From assembly GCA_012845835.1 (NCBI GenBank), contig JABAKD010000022.1, forward strand, positions 7,815,625 to 7,879,624: DNA of 64,000 nt, read 5' to 3'. Position numbers and translations under genes: made by a program. Positions 11,501 through 22,300 of the stretch are shown one piece after another. Origin of the DNA: Undaria pinnatifida. Taxonomy: Eukaryota; Sar; Phaeophyceae; Laminariales; Alariaceae. Below the pieces are notes generated by a model. It was given only the letters and a program-made list of their open reading frames with translations, searched no databases and was not told the DNA's origin. How positions within the stretch are numbered: the stretch's first letter is position 1; each line of letters starts with the position of its first letter.

Positions 11501-14500
11501 GCATCACATCACTGACGTTTCGGGGCTCGTTTCTAGTCTGAGTGTCGAGATATCGTGTCTCGCGGTGTTTGTGTGCGACTTTAGGCTCTCTGGTCCCACT
11601 TCGACCAGCTAGCCTGCTGCGAGCCGAGGGAATGTTCCTGTTTGTGCACTGGCCACTCAGTGAGCGTGAGTTGGATACTTTTCCCTGAGGCTGATAAGCC
11701 ACAGAGCAACTTCTACTGGCGGGACCTGCGAGAAAAGCGCCGTGGGCGTACTTCGTTCTCGCTATGTGGGTCATGTATCCCTTACAGAAAGGAGCGGCGC
11801 AATAACACAAAAGGCGGATCGGACAGCGGTGCGGGTATTCTCTCGGTCGAACGACGTGCCCGCCACTGCTGACGTTCGGGGCACACTTCGATAAACCCAT
11901 GTCAGAAAATCTCCCCGGAATACAGCGCTCGACACGCACATCTGCATGTGCGCGACGTGCTGCCCAAGTAGGACCCAATTTGACTTTTAAAATCAAGGAG
12001 CACTTTCGGCCTGAATTGTCTCCTTTTCGACGCACAATAACTCCGTATACACGTTATGCACACGAGTGCCACCCTAGAGCTGTAGATGCCTGATGTGTCT
12101 GGCTTTAGGAAAAGCTGCCAACTCTGATGAACTCGAAAGTCTCGGCATTAAAGTTTCGTTACCGCGTACGTGTTTCAGAGCATTTTGGCGTTTTTTGCGG
12201 CATTGCCACTGTGAGCCCACGGACATGTTAATTTCAGCGGTTTTTCATCGATTTTACATCCACGCGCTGTTATTATTGATACGCGATTTCCGCGAATCTT
12301 GACACAAAGATAGAGAGTAAAAAACAGAAAATATGTATGAGGGAGCTAACTACCCCCTTATGCAAAGCGAAAGAAAAGCCTACCACCGCACACCCGCCGT
12401 AGTGGTTGCGTGGTTTCGGACGGCGTGCCGGCCGACAATTGGCAATCCTTCACCATCCGCTACCATCCCGACGCCCCGACACCTCCCCGCCAGAAATAAA
12501 AAATCGGGTACTGCAACCGCCCCGCACGGGATCTCGCGGACGAGTCCTACGATAGGAGTATTATAACACCATTTTGCCAACATATTTTTCAGGGATTTGC
12601 ACGTGTCAGATCGAGTCAAGGCAACCCGTCCCGGCCCGCGAGATTAAAAAACCTCACGACCCGACCCGACCCGTCCCGTGAGATTTCAAACATCTCCCGA
12701 CCCGACCCCACTCGACCCGAGAGATGTTGAGAATCTCCTGACGTGGTAGGCGGGTCGGGTCATGCATGACCCGCGAAAAGACTGATTTTTTTCTTTGTTG
12801 TTTCCTCGGCTGAGGAAGTGCCCAACCCCAAAAATGATTTTGAAGAGCTTAACGTTATTTTGCACGTATCACATCACGTGACGCGTCGTTCCTAGTCTAC
12901 AAGTACATCTGCTCAAAGCACCAAATAAAAACACACCCACCCGCAGCTCGTGGAGCTACAGCAGTAGTAGCATGTTGCCGTCAAGCATTTATCACAAGGA
13001 CAGAACGGCACAGCACAATGCAATCAGCCCTCAACGCCTTATGTTATGTACCGGTGTGTACGTGTGTAATACTCTGTACTCGTCTTTTTATTTCTCCCTT
13101 GATTGTCCTCTCTCGGTCTTCATGCCCCCTCACCCCGCAAAATACACCCGTACTGTCGATCAGAACGTGACATCGACAACAAGCACACAGCACAGCACGA
13201 GGGAATCAGCTCTGCACAAGCAGCTCTTGGTATCATCAAATCGCTAGTTGCACCAAATCATGGGTGTCCTTCTGCCCCATTCAAATTTTGTTGTGTTGTT
13301 CTCTGCTCGAGCGTAGCGGGCGGCGTCAGCCGCCCGCAAAGCGCAGCTCTTCTATGTTCATACGTAATACATAAAGCACGTACATGTCATCGTACGTTAA
13401 AATGATGTGCACTGTGTACGTATGTATGACAGCACAAAACCATCTTGAGATATGCATGTACCGAAGTACTTCATTACCGTTATGTAAAGAAGTGCCTGCT
13501 ATCGTGCCCTTCTTCTAGCCTACCTGATGCCGTCCACAAAGCAGCCCAGTGCGGGAAAGCCGCCTCCACCGTCCCTGCCCCCACCGCCTCCCGACAGGCT
13601 GCCGCCCCCTCCTGCTCCCGCGCGGCCAAGCTTACTGAAAAGCGTTTCCGTGTCCACGACGACCATGAGCATGTCTAGTGTCTTCACCCCGGGGCCGGTA
13701 GCCGCTGCTCCCCCATCCAGGTACGCTTCATTATTTAGGCGTTTTCGCGTACGTGAGCGAGCGACGACAACACAAAAAGAGAAGCTAAGAAGAGAGCATC
13801 CTCACGTATCGTCAGTCGCAAGCAAGACGGAAACAAGCGACTTCGTTTGGGCCGGCTAGGTCTGCTTTGGCGAGAAGAGAGGCGGTGGACGAGTTTGATT
13901 GGTGGATAGAAGGGGACGGATGATCACGATTGTGGTTGGCGGAAAAAAACTGGGCTTCAAACAAATCAAGCCAACGGAACAAGAAATGGGGTCCATACAA
14001 ATCAAGTGAACGTAACGATAACTGGCCCCCCAAAATATCAACTCACTGGAGCAACATGGCGCCAAACACATCAACCCAATGGAGCAACACCAGCTGAGTT
14101 CCAAACAAATCAACCCCGTGAAACGAACAAGACCCCGGGCTCCAAACAAATCAACCCAATCTACGGATAAGTTCACACCATTTTCAGTAGATTTTTCGGT
14201 GTTCCAGGCATTTTCGGATTTTTTTTACATAATCTTCAGAGCGTTTCTGGGTTTTCGAGAGATCTTCGGCATTTTTCACATAATTTTCAGCAGATTGCTG
14301 GGTGTTCCACAGACTTTCGGGCGGCATTCTTGCCGTGGTATCATGTTCATAATAACACCCCTACCTCGTCGCGTCCACCACACCGCTCCGACCGTGTCGC
14401 AGACACCGGCGGCGACATTGAACACTTCCGGCCGGCTGGGCTGGGTAGAGGCTCCGGCCCGAACGCAGGCGCTGCGCGAGCTGTCGAAATACCGCTTCTC

Positions 14501-17500
14501 CATAACGCAAGTGATCTCCAGGTGGCTGAAGTTACCGCGTGCCTTCCGGAAAAAAAACAAAAAAAACAAAGGCACATCATACGGGAATAATAGTACTGCC
14601 CAGGACGTTGCAGCGCTTCATTATTTAGGAGGTACTGCTGTTTGGCTCGATTATGCACCTTTCGAGAAAAAACAAACACCTTTAAAAAAAAAACACGTAC
14701 GAAGTCATATAACATACGTGGAATACGCATAACACATACAGTACGTCACAACACATTATAATGGAGTTGAGCACGTTCGCCTCGAGTTTTTCGTGAAACG
14801 CTAAATAAGACGACATTGTTTATACCGGAATTAGGGCAGGTAACACTCTGCCTCACATGATAATTTGGGCCTGGTTGCGTCTTAAGCGGTGTCGCGTACC
14901 GTAAAACAAAAAATATGGTGAACGCAAGTGAGCACACCGACAACACAACACACTTAAAACGTGGGAGTTGGTCAGGGCGCCGCGCTCTTCCTCCAAGGGT
15001 CTCCTAGCGCGCAGCGTGTTCACCCCGATGTGTGTCCCGGAGACGAAGGGGGGGGGGGGGGGGGGGGGGATGGTAGTGTGTCGCGCCTAGGTGGTCGCCC
15101 GAAACGCAGAAAAAGAGACGCATGCCACTATATCCATTAAAAAAAATTTCGACAGGAAAACATAACGAGTGCCGACCTAAACCCTTTTACCACTGCAATC
15201 CGCTTTTGGGGACAAAACACTTAGCATTAGACTTAGATAAGTTAGCGGTAGCACTCTGTAGAGCAACAAAGGCAATACGCATACTATGTATCGGCAGAAA
15301 CGCGCACGCCACCTTCTGCGAGCGTAAAGCACCCCAACAAGTGGAACAACGCACAACACACCATTTTCCACACCATTCGTTCATTCGCCTGTTTCGGACT
15401 TCGGACGGACGCACATCGACGAGCGAAAAAACGACCCCCCCTTCCCCCCGTAAGAGGTGTCCCCCCCCGCCCCCCTCCAAATTCCCCGCGCCCCTCCCCT
15501 CCGTCTCCAAAGGGACACGCGGTCGGTACTCAAATAACTTAAGCAAGCAACAAATGAGTACGCCCCCTCCCCCCCTGCAAGAAATGCAGGCAGCCCATTG
15601 CCCGTTTTCTACAGCCGGGCATGTTTTTCTCTCCCCGCGCGCACCTGTTGCTCCCTCTTTTTCTTGGCCTCCTTCGCGACCTTCTCAGCTTGTTTCGCTC
15701 GTTCTTTCTCGTGCTTCGCCCGTTCTTTCTCTTGCTTGCGATCCGACCGCTCTTGGTCCCGCTGGTGCTTCACGGCAGCCGCCTGCCCGGGACGAAAAAA
15801 ATGTACCACAAAGGCACCATCACAGCCGACAGCGAGAATGGCCGCGTTGGAAAAGGTACAGTGGTGGCTCCCGAACAAGGCGGTGGAGTGCGAGACCCCG
15901 ACTGTAGTACCGCCTCATTGGGGGCAATCGCCTTATCCGCTAATACGGCGGATAGCCCATTACGGAATTGGGTTTGTTAGTGACGGGCTGAGGGTGTCTG
16001 TCCAGACGTGGAGACCTCAACTGCCCTCAATGCGGCGGCAGATAGCTGGATTGAAGGACCAGCCACTCCTGTACTGTGGGTTCTAGTCGTGCCAGGCGAC
16101 GTTTTTCGCCATATTTAGGGATACCGCCTTATTAGTGCCGCCTAATTCGGGTACCGATACTGTCTTCCACTGTGGACGGAAGTGCAAGGACCGCTTAACC
16201 CATTTCTAACTCTTCAAATTACTCTAGTCTAACGTCAAGTGTTTTGTCTCCATGTCGGGAGTACGGTGCTAGAAGGGTTAATACAATATTAATGTCCAGG
16301 ACGGTACTTCGAATTGCGTCGCGACACTGGTATCGCTATACTCCAGTAGTGTGTACGAATTGGCCCAGATTGGGTGAAATGGTCGGCAATCCACACTAAC
16401 TATTCCATAGAAGTCCCAGCATTTTTCCAGGCGAGCGGGGCTAAGGTTATGGCTGTGTTTTATAAACCCGAGTGTAATTGAATAATTTTGTCCACGCTGT
16501 GCCAAGATCTATAAAGCCATCACCAATAACGCGGGAGCCGCGATCGATACCTATTTCATAATAGCGGTCGAGGGTCTTACACACAACACACCACAGGGGT
16601 GACGAAAAAATAACTCCGTCGCAAACAAAGCAGTATTATTACGAGCATATCAACAATTGAGAGTGGTGATTGGCAGCAACAGCAAACAGTAAATACCTGG
16701 TGCTTCGTAACAACATATCGAGAGTGTTGGCTGACAACAACACTGCTGTACAAACACAAAAGGGTACAAATAATTGAGAGCATGGAGAACAACAGCAAGT
16801 AAACAAGAATAGCACGATACGGAGAGTGCTGATCATGAAAAAATAACATATTGACGGTGTTGATAACACGACAACAGCACGATGTGGCATCTGAGTGGGA
16901 TACAACCATTCAGCACGGCAGGCAAGCCGCGTTCGACAAGTGGAAAAGCCGAGGGGGAGGGCGAGCGAGGCGATGCGGCCGGGGGAAGCGAGGCGGGGCG
17001 GGGCGCTGAACATCGCAGAGAGTCGCAGAACATCCGTCTTACCGCTTCCTGCCGCTGACGCTTCTTGTTGGCCGTCGCCTCCTTTCGCCCAAGCACCTTC
17101 TGTCTCATCGCAGCCACAGCCGCCGCACCGACTCCACAAACCTCGTCGCCGCCTTTATCGCTGTCTCTGCTAGCGCCACCGCCGCTGTCACCGGCGCCAC
17201 CGCTAGCACCGCAACTGCTCGGAAGCGCCCGTCCCTTCAACCTCGTCCGTACAGGGTCCAGAGAAAATTCGTCGTCACTATCGTCATCGTCAAGGGCACA
17301 AGCATCTGCCATCACGGCCCCATCTCCGGCTCCGCTTCCCGCGCCTCCTCCCCCTGCCCCAAGGGCAGAGTCGCGGCGGTCTCTGGCGCCTCCCGCTGCC
17401 GCTGCACGCGACAGACGGGCCGGGGATTCCTTGCTGGATGTCTGGGAGGCCAGCAGCAGAGCATCAAATTCATCGAGTCCTAGAGTGTCCGACGAGTCTT

Positions 17501-18792
17501 CCATCACCTCCGGCTTTTGCTCTTCCTCTCGGTCCGACCCGTCACCGCCGCCGCCGCCGCCCCCATTTCGTCCCCCCCCTTTTCCTCCTCGACTCCAAAG
17601 CTGTGACCGACCCGGAGCCACCTCGTCTGCGAACGTTCAACCGGTGTCCACACGCGCGCCGCGCCCCGCGCCGGAACAAGAGTAAGGGTTCGAGGGGTTT
17701 CCATTGAGCAAATCAGCGGGTTTTTATGTCGCGTGTATGATTCGTATAAGAAAGTGTCCGATAGCGTACTCGTTAGGGACAGCAAAGCAGCCCTCCTCCT
17801 GGTTTTCCGCAGAAAAGTGCACTGGCAAGCTGCTCTGACGACTCACGACTCACGATCTAAGCCAAACAAGAAAGGACGCACCTGGTGCCCGTTACACGTA
17901 TGATGTGTACACACACGCCAAGTGTTAATTAATTGCGGCAGCGGTGGCGCAAATCTGTTTCTAGTTACTGTTAAAAAGATCAGGAGAGCTGCCGACCTAC
18001 CGTTCCATCTCTCATGAAGACGCACACATCCCGTGCCATAGCACGCGCGATCGAAGGAAGTGTCGCACATGCTCAGACGACTGAGTATTGCGATTCTATG
18101 ATATGGGTACAGCGGTATGCATCATGTAACTTCTGGAACTACCATCACTGCTTGCCTGCATCGTCGGAGTCGCTGAGGAGATCCACCACCTCGCTCTCCT
18201 GTGTGTTCATAACGCACTCCTCCTCCTCCTCCTCCTCGTCTTGCCAGCAAAAGTCGCTATTGCCGCCACCGGCCGCCTCCCGCAGCCCGGACTTCCCCTT
18301 CCCACTCCGCCCCGGCCGGCCTACCGCACCACCACCACCAACATCTCTTGTAGCTGCATCACGCATGCGCTTAGTCTCCTCGTCGGAGGAAGAGCCAGTG
18401 ATCGACGTGGTCGCAGCAGCTGTAGCAGCAGGAACGGGGATTGCCGGCGGCGGGATTGCTCGAGTCTTACCCCTACTGCTACTCGGACCAGTGCCGGTAC
18501 CGGTGGCTCTAGCCGCCGCCGCCGCTGCAAGCCTTTCTCGGAGAGGCTTACACTCGACCACGTCAAACGAGTCGTCACTGCCAGCATCACCGACCGACAG
18601 GTCCTCTGCAGCTCCTTTCTCGCCCGCGTGGCTGCTGCTGTGGGTAACAGGAGATGGCGAGCTGGCAGGGGATAATGACGATACAGCGGTTGCTGTAGAT
18701 GTTGCTCGAGTAGGGGCTAACCGCGACCTGGGAGGAGGAGGCACTGGAGTTGTCAGGTCTAGCACTTCGATGTCGTCGTCTGATCCTTCCAT
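5543..18792 (-). CDS. EME1: EME1-like subunit of the MUS81-EME1 Holliday-junction endonuclease (10 exons, ~772 aa)
   Basis: Exons, 5' to 3': 18,792-18,156; 17,626-17,043; 15,782-15,645; 14,542-14,365; 13,725-13,524; 10,263-10,174; 9,568-9,499 (or from 9,559); 9,109-9,020; 7,755-7,657; 5,773-5,543. All phases agree; total 2,319 nt. The N-half is acidic and disordered, with two likely SUMO-interacting motifs, IEVLDL (8-13) and VVDLL (202-206). Exon 3 is a charged Lys/Glu coiled coil. Exons 4-7 give the ERCC4-type fold (EITCVMEKRYF, MLMVVVDTETLFSKL, FSRLVLILEGAEDEL, VDDFEEALSWLL). Exons 8-10 give ETGQYLWDLTKSLSTMPYK and a helix-hairpin-helix end (MLAQVPSVSEPMAIVLAQHY). No ERKxxxD catalytic motif is seen, as expected for the non-catalytic EME1/Mms4 partner rather than MUS81 or XPF. 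EME1 pairs with MUS81 in the nucleus to cut branched DNA. The intron 1 donor appears to be GC. Confidence 0.85.
5786..5850 (+). repeat. Long poly-G tract in EME1 intron 9
   Basis: An uninterrupted G run with short A/C breaks, a strong candidate for G-quadruplex formation and for assembly error. Similar runs occur at 9,895, 10,293, 15,048, 30,788, 38,214 and at the right edge of the window. Confidence 0.7.
5929..5990 (+). repeat. Dispersed TAACCCCTTTA element, copy
   Basis: CCTAACCCCTTTACAACC, then CACTCCC and CTACTTGGAATTAG. Other copies are listed separately; a decayed second piece follows near 6,090. Confidence 0.5.
6440..6630 (+). repeat. Short tandem repeat, ~24 bp
   Basis: Repeated units close to TTTCACCATATTATGCCATT, about seven copies, within EME1 intron 9. 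The reading frames across it are repeat artefacts. Confidence 0.8.
7843..8900 (-). pseudogene. Decayed tandem copies of the EME1 exon 8 region
   Basis: The 3' end of EME1 exon 8 (CTTGTACGGCATGGT at 9,020) recurs at 8,843-8,860 with a 16-base identical stretch and its flank; read on the minus strand it codes KRLLTMPYK beside the genuine KSLSTMPYK. A weaker copy near 8,382-8,410 reads SNLSTTPYY. Neither can replace exon 8, since both lack its first half. Confidence 0.45.
8040..8105 (+). repeat. Dispersed TAACCCCTTTA element, copy
   Basis: TTAACCCCTTTAGAGCCCC, then CTTCAAGTCAATTTG and AAAGGGTTTCCAGT. The last block also follows the copy at 32,877. Confidence 0.55.
9295..9425 (+). repeat. CAG/CAA-rich simple repeat in EME1 intron 7
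   Basis: Interrupted CAG, CAA and AGCAAG units. It yields spurious long Leu/Cys or Ser/Gln frames on both strands; the neighbouring exons are short and well defined. Confidence 0.8.
10264..13523. other. EME1 intron 5 (about 3.3 kb)
   Basis: Contains poly-G/purine runs (10,290-10,440), a stretch of CCCGACCCG-type repeats around 12,625-12,780 that can fold on itself, and a GC-hairpin repeat copy (13,060-13,375). The 188-codon minus-strand frame at 11,469-12,035 has no recognisable motif and is not called as a gene. Confidence 0.6.
13060..13375 (+). repeat. Dispersed GC-hairpin family, best copy
   Basis: Matches the reverse complement of 61,235-61,500 over ~260 bp (shared GAATCAGCTCTGCACA, AGCTCTTGG, GTTGCACCAAATCATGGGT). 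It ends with the hairpin GCGGGCGGCGTCAGCCGCCCGC-type block at about 13,315, preceded by GAGCGTA. Confidence 0.75.
13940..14330 (+). repeat. Two adjoining minisatellites in EME1 intron 4
   Basis: 13,940-14,170 is built from ~50-bp units around CCAAACAAATCAACCC; 14,180-14,330 has ~90-bp units around GGTGTTCCAGGCATTTTCGG. Both lie between exons 4 and 5 of EME1. Confidence 0.75.
15177..15235 (+). repeat. Dispersed TAACCCCTTTA element, copy
   Basis: CCTAAACCCTTTTACCAC, then TTTTGGGGACAAAACACTTAG, matching the copies at 41,453 and, inverted, 16,234. Confidence 0.5.
16234..16283 (-). repeat. Dispersed TAACCCCTTTA element, copy
   Basis: On the plus strand CAAGTGTTTTGTCTCC and GGGAGTACGGTGCTAGAAGG then GTTAA; the reverse complement aligns with the forward copies. 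Confidence 0.55.
16635..16875 (+). repeat. Minisatellite, ~75-bp units, in EME1 intron 2
   Basis: Three to four units with CATATCAACAATTGAGAGTG or CATATCGAGAGTGTTGG followed by AACAACAGCA-type runs. Confidence 0.7.
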
Positions 18793-19349
18793 AGTTGTGC
18801 AAGGATGTCACTTTACAACCAGGCCACCCTGACAGGTGCTCTGCTGAGATGAATACTGCTGTATGTGTCACAGATTAGCAGGTGCACGACAAACGACATG
18901 GACGGCAACCTCGTTTGAATTTAAAGCTTTCCCCTCTTGCTTTCTGCTTTCTTTCAATTTTAGGGGTTTCCACAAAACCTTTTATTCTCGAGTAATAGGG
19001 AAAAGGGGGCAAGCTTTAAAACCCAACGGACAGCGGAACAAGAACAAACCCACAACTGAACTTGGTCTGCACCAGCAACCTGCGCAACTCGGACCCAGTG
19101 AGCGCAAATCTCCCTCCGCTCCGGGTACGCTGCCAAGACTGCTGGTTTGCAAAGCTTGTGTGGTGTGTGGTTTGTGTTTTGCTCGCCAGACGGCCAGCCT
19201 CACGCAATCCTGCGCTTGCATATCAACCGCAGTTTTGCTTGAATTTTTTCAGGAATTTTTGAAGTTTTGCTTGAGGTACCGCCGTATCTGTGCTCCGCCT
19301 CGAGCGAGGCCACTTACACCCCGCGGCGACCCCCACCAACCTCCTCACG
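18793..19349. promoter_or_regulatory. Shared divergent promoter region (EME1 / coiled-coil-NAC gene)
   Basis: A 557-bp gap separates the start codons of two genes transcribed away from each other. No clear TATA box is visible next to either start, and the gap also holds both 5' UTRs. Co-regulation is possible but only inferred from the layout. Confidence 0.5.
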
Positions 19350-22300
19350 ATGGAGGCTCTCGGTCCCTGTGACGAAAGAACTACTGCGCCAGGCGCAGCT
19401 CTTCATCAGGGTGCGACGACGACGACCGATGGCGCTAATGCAAGGGACATGGAGATGGAGGAGCTTTGGGGTCTGCTCGAGGAGAAGGACGCCGACTTGA
19501 GACATGCGGCTGAGCTCGGTAAGACACCTGAGTCTCGTCTGCCACCTGATGCAGTGGGGCAAACCGGCCCTATCATACTCTGCATCAGGTTCAGGCTACA
19601 ATTGCTGCTGCTGCTGTTATTGTTGTTGCTGCTGCTTTGCTCAGAGTCTAGTGCACGCACCTTGCTGGTTCTTGACGATGCTTTGTGCTAAAAGTCTCGA
19701 ATTGAAATGGATGCACCCACTCTTCAAGCGACCGAAGTTTTGGACACGTGATACGCATGGCATGATAAGAGGTTCTGGTGTACTGCTGTATAGAACTGCT
19801 GTGTGTTCATCTTTCACCTCTGCTCCTTCCCGAGTTGTCTTTTTAATTATTAATAGTTTGCTGGCTCGTGTTTGTTCCGCTATTCGTGCTCAGTATATAG
19901 ACTAGTACGTTTGGCATGGCATGGCCAAACCGCTACCTAATCGCCTTCAACGACCGCTGCACCGAAGTTCGCTACCAAGGCTTGAAGTCACCCAGCACTC
20001 CACGAAGTCTCAGCTAAAGCTCCGGCTCGCAACATCGTTTTCGGGAACGATTACGTATATGCGATGTATTGATGTATATCTCCGACTCGTAGTTTGTGAG
20101 CACAGAGCCTGTCTCCCTTCCTGGTCTGAGTAATGAATATGCACGGACGCTGGGTGCGCTGGATGCCTAAAGCCTAGCCCTACCATGAGTGGCAAGGGCA
20201 AAATACACACAGCATAGGGTAGTGAGGGTGTCGTTGTAATTGATGTCACCTTAGATCACTGCTCGCTATTTTTCTAATCTGTTCATCGTTGTTCATTGCC
20301 ACAATCTAGCCCGTGGGAACGAAGACGCACAGGGAGTCCTCAAGTTGGAAAGCAAGCCAGACACACTCACTCGGAGTCCCACGTCCCACGTTGACATCGC
20401 CAGTCCCGTTGTGACCTCGTACTGTACGACGTGTTTTTTGTTTTTTTGCTCCTCCCATCTATTATCTTCCCATTTTCTTTGTCCTCCCTCTCTTGACGTG
20501 ACGCAGCTCGGACGCGAGATCACTACGCAGTCTCTTCTCTCCCCACCCCGCTACTGCGTACACGCCCTATTTTGTATCGCGAAAATAATTCGGCACTTTA
20601 TTCCGTGGTCAACTCGCGTCGAATTGTGTGCTTGCCCACGCTATAAAGCGCCCTCTGCAGTTGGTGTCTCCAGAAAATAAAAATCTCCGAGATTTGAGCC
20701 CATGACTCCAACAACCTTAGTAGTGTTCGAGGTTAACCACTAGACCACCGGGGCGACCGGCATGGTGTTGTTGTTGAAGTCGCATTAGCTCTCCCCTCAC
20801 TACCCTGCTCATCTGCCCATTGTCCATTGGCGTCATATAGGCCGTTTTAGCAAAAATGCACTAGGAGTCTTCAGCCAGGTTGCAAAACAAACCAAACCAA
20901 ACTCAGTTGGAGTGTCATCCTGTCCTGAAACGAGTTGTTGTTGTTGCTGTGTTGTTGTTGTTGTTGTTGTTTTTCTTCTTCTTACCGTTGTTTTTGTTTT
21001 GTTCTCACATTAACTCGCATTATCAAGTTCGTGGTCAGAGGACAGGCTCCAGTCACGCTGGAGCTGAGGAATACCCCAGAAAAATCACAAACCAAAGGTG
21101 GTCCACGCATATATCACAGCTGAAGCAATTCATGTCTCCACCAGAAACATATCAAAGTGAAATCGGGAGTCAGGCTACGACGTGCCAGGTCCATACTGGT
21201 GCATACGTCGCACTACTCGCGCCTGGAAAAACCGACTACACCGCTTGCCACCCAAGAAAGACTACCACGTATATATTGCACGTAGTATCTATCACTAGGC
21301 ATACGCACGACAGACGCAAGTCAAATGGAAAAAAACAAACCTCAAAGAAAAGAAAAGAAGATAGAGGAAAGAAAAGACAAGAAAGCGAAAAACGAAAAAG
21401 GAAATCAAAGAAAAGAAACGCAAGAATAGACAAGACGAGAAAAGAGAGCAAGGACAGGAAAAGAGAAAAAAAAAACTCATACTAGCAGATCCTAGGAACT
21501 GACTCAAGAAGGCGTCGGGCTCATAGGGCTCATTTATCAAGTGCATCATCAATGGCACTCGGGAGAGAACGCAACATGGCGAAGAAGTTAGGGCGGTCTT
21601 ACGCTATCTTGTGACGGCCATTGGTAGGCCAACAAATTTCAAGACGATGATGGCCAGACCCCGACTTCAGTCTGTTGGGCAGAACGCCCCCATCCCCCCC
21701 CCCCCATTCCCCGCTTCCCCCCTCCCCCCCCCCCCCATCCCCCCCTCCCCCCGGCCGCTTAGTACCAGGTCCCAGGCAAGATGAAATACGCACCCAATTC
21801 CGCGACCTATCGTGCACTGATAAAAAATTGAGACGTATGTCACGGGCGACAGGTGACGTGTTGGGGGGTAGGAATCTCGTGATGTCGCAAGGTCGTCGCT
21901 GTGCCGAGTGCCGTGCAGAGGAGGTTTTTGAGTTTGCTGGTCTCCCGCTATTGTTTGTTGACTTTTGACTGACTGCAGTAGTTTTGCAACAGGTTTCAGA
22001 ATTTACATATACTGCTGTTGTTGTCTGACATTAACTCTTGTCAAAATCTCAAGGTATGGTCACACAAAGGTGCTGGAGCCCTAGAAAGAGCCGAAAAACC
22101 AAATGAAATCAAAATTTGTCCAGGAAATACTACGCTCTCCCGCCCAAAACGCACGATACGAAGAAGGCGCACAAGTGAAAAGGTCCAATGTGCAAGCGGA
22201 ACTCACATGGCCGCGGTTATCCACTCAACTACAGCATAGAGTTCCCCCGTTCCCACAACTAACCAAGTCGCGACTACAAACTACAGCGGTGGGGCTGCCT

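Noticed and set aside
11469-12035. 188-codon minus-strand frame
   Set aside because: No recognisable motif, lies within an EME1 intron on the same strand without fitting splice phases, and composition is like spacer.
20680-20756. Functional tRNA gene
   Set aside because: A- and B-boxes are present, but the acceptor stem does not pair properly and the sequence continues into a SINE body with a poly-A tail.
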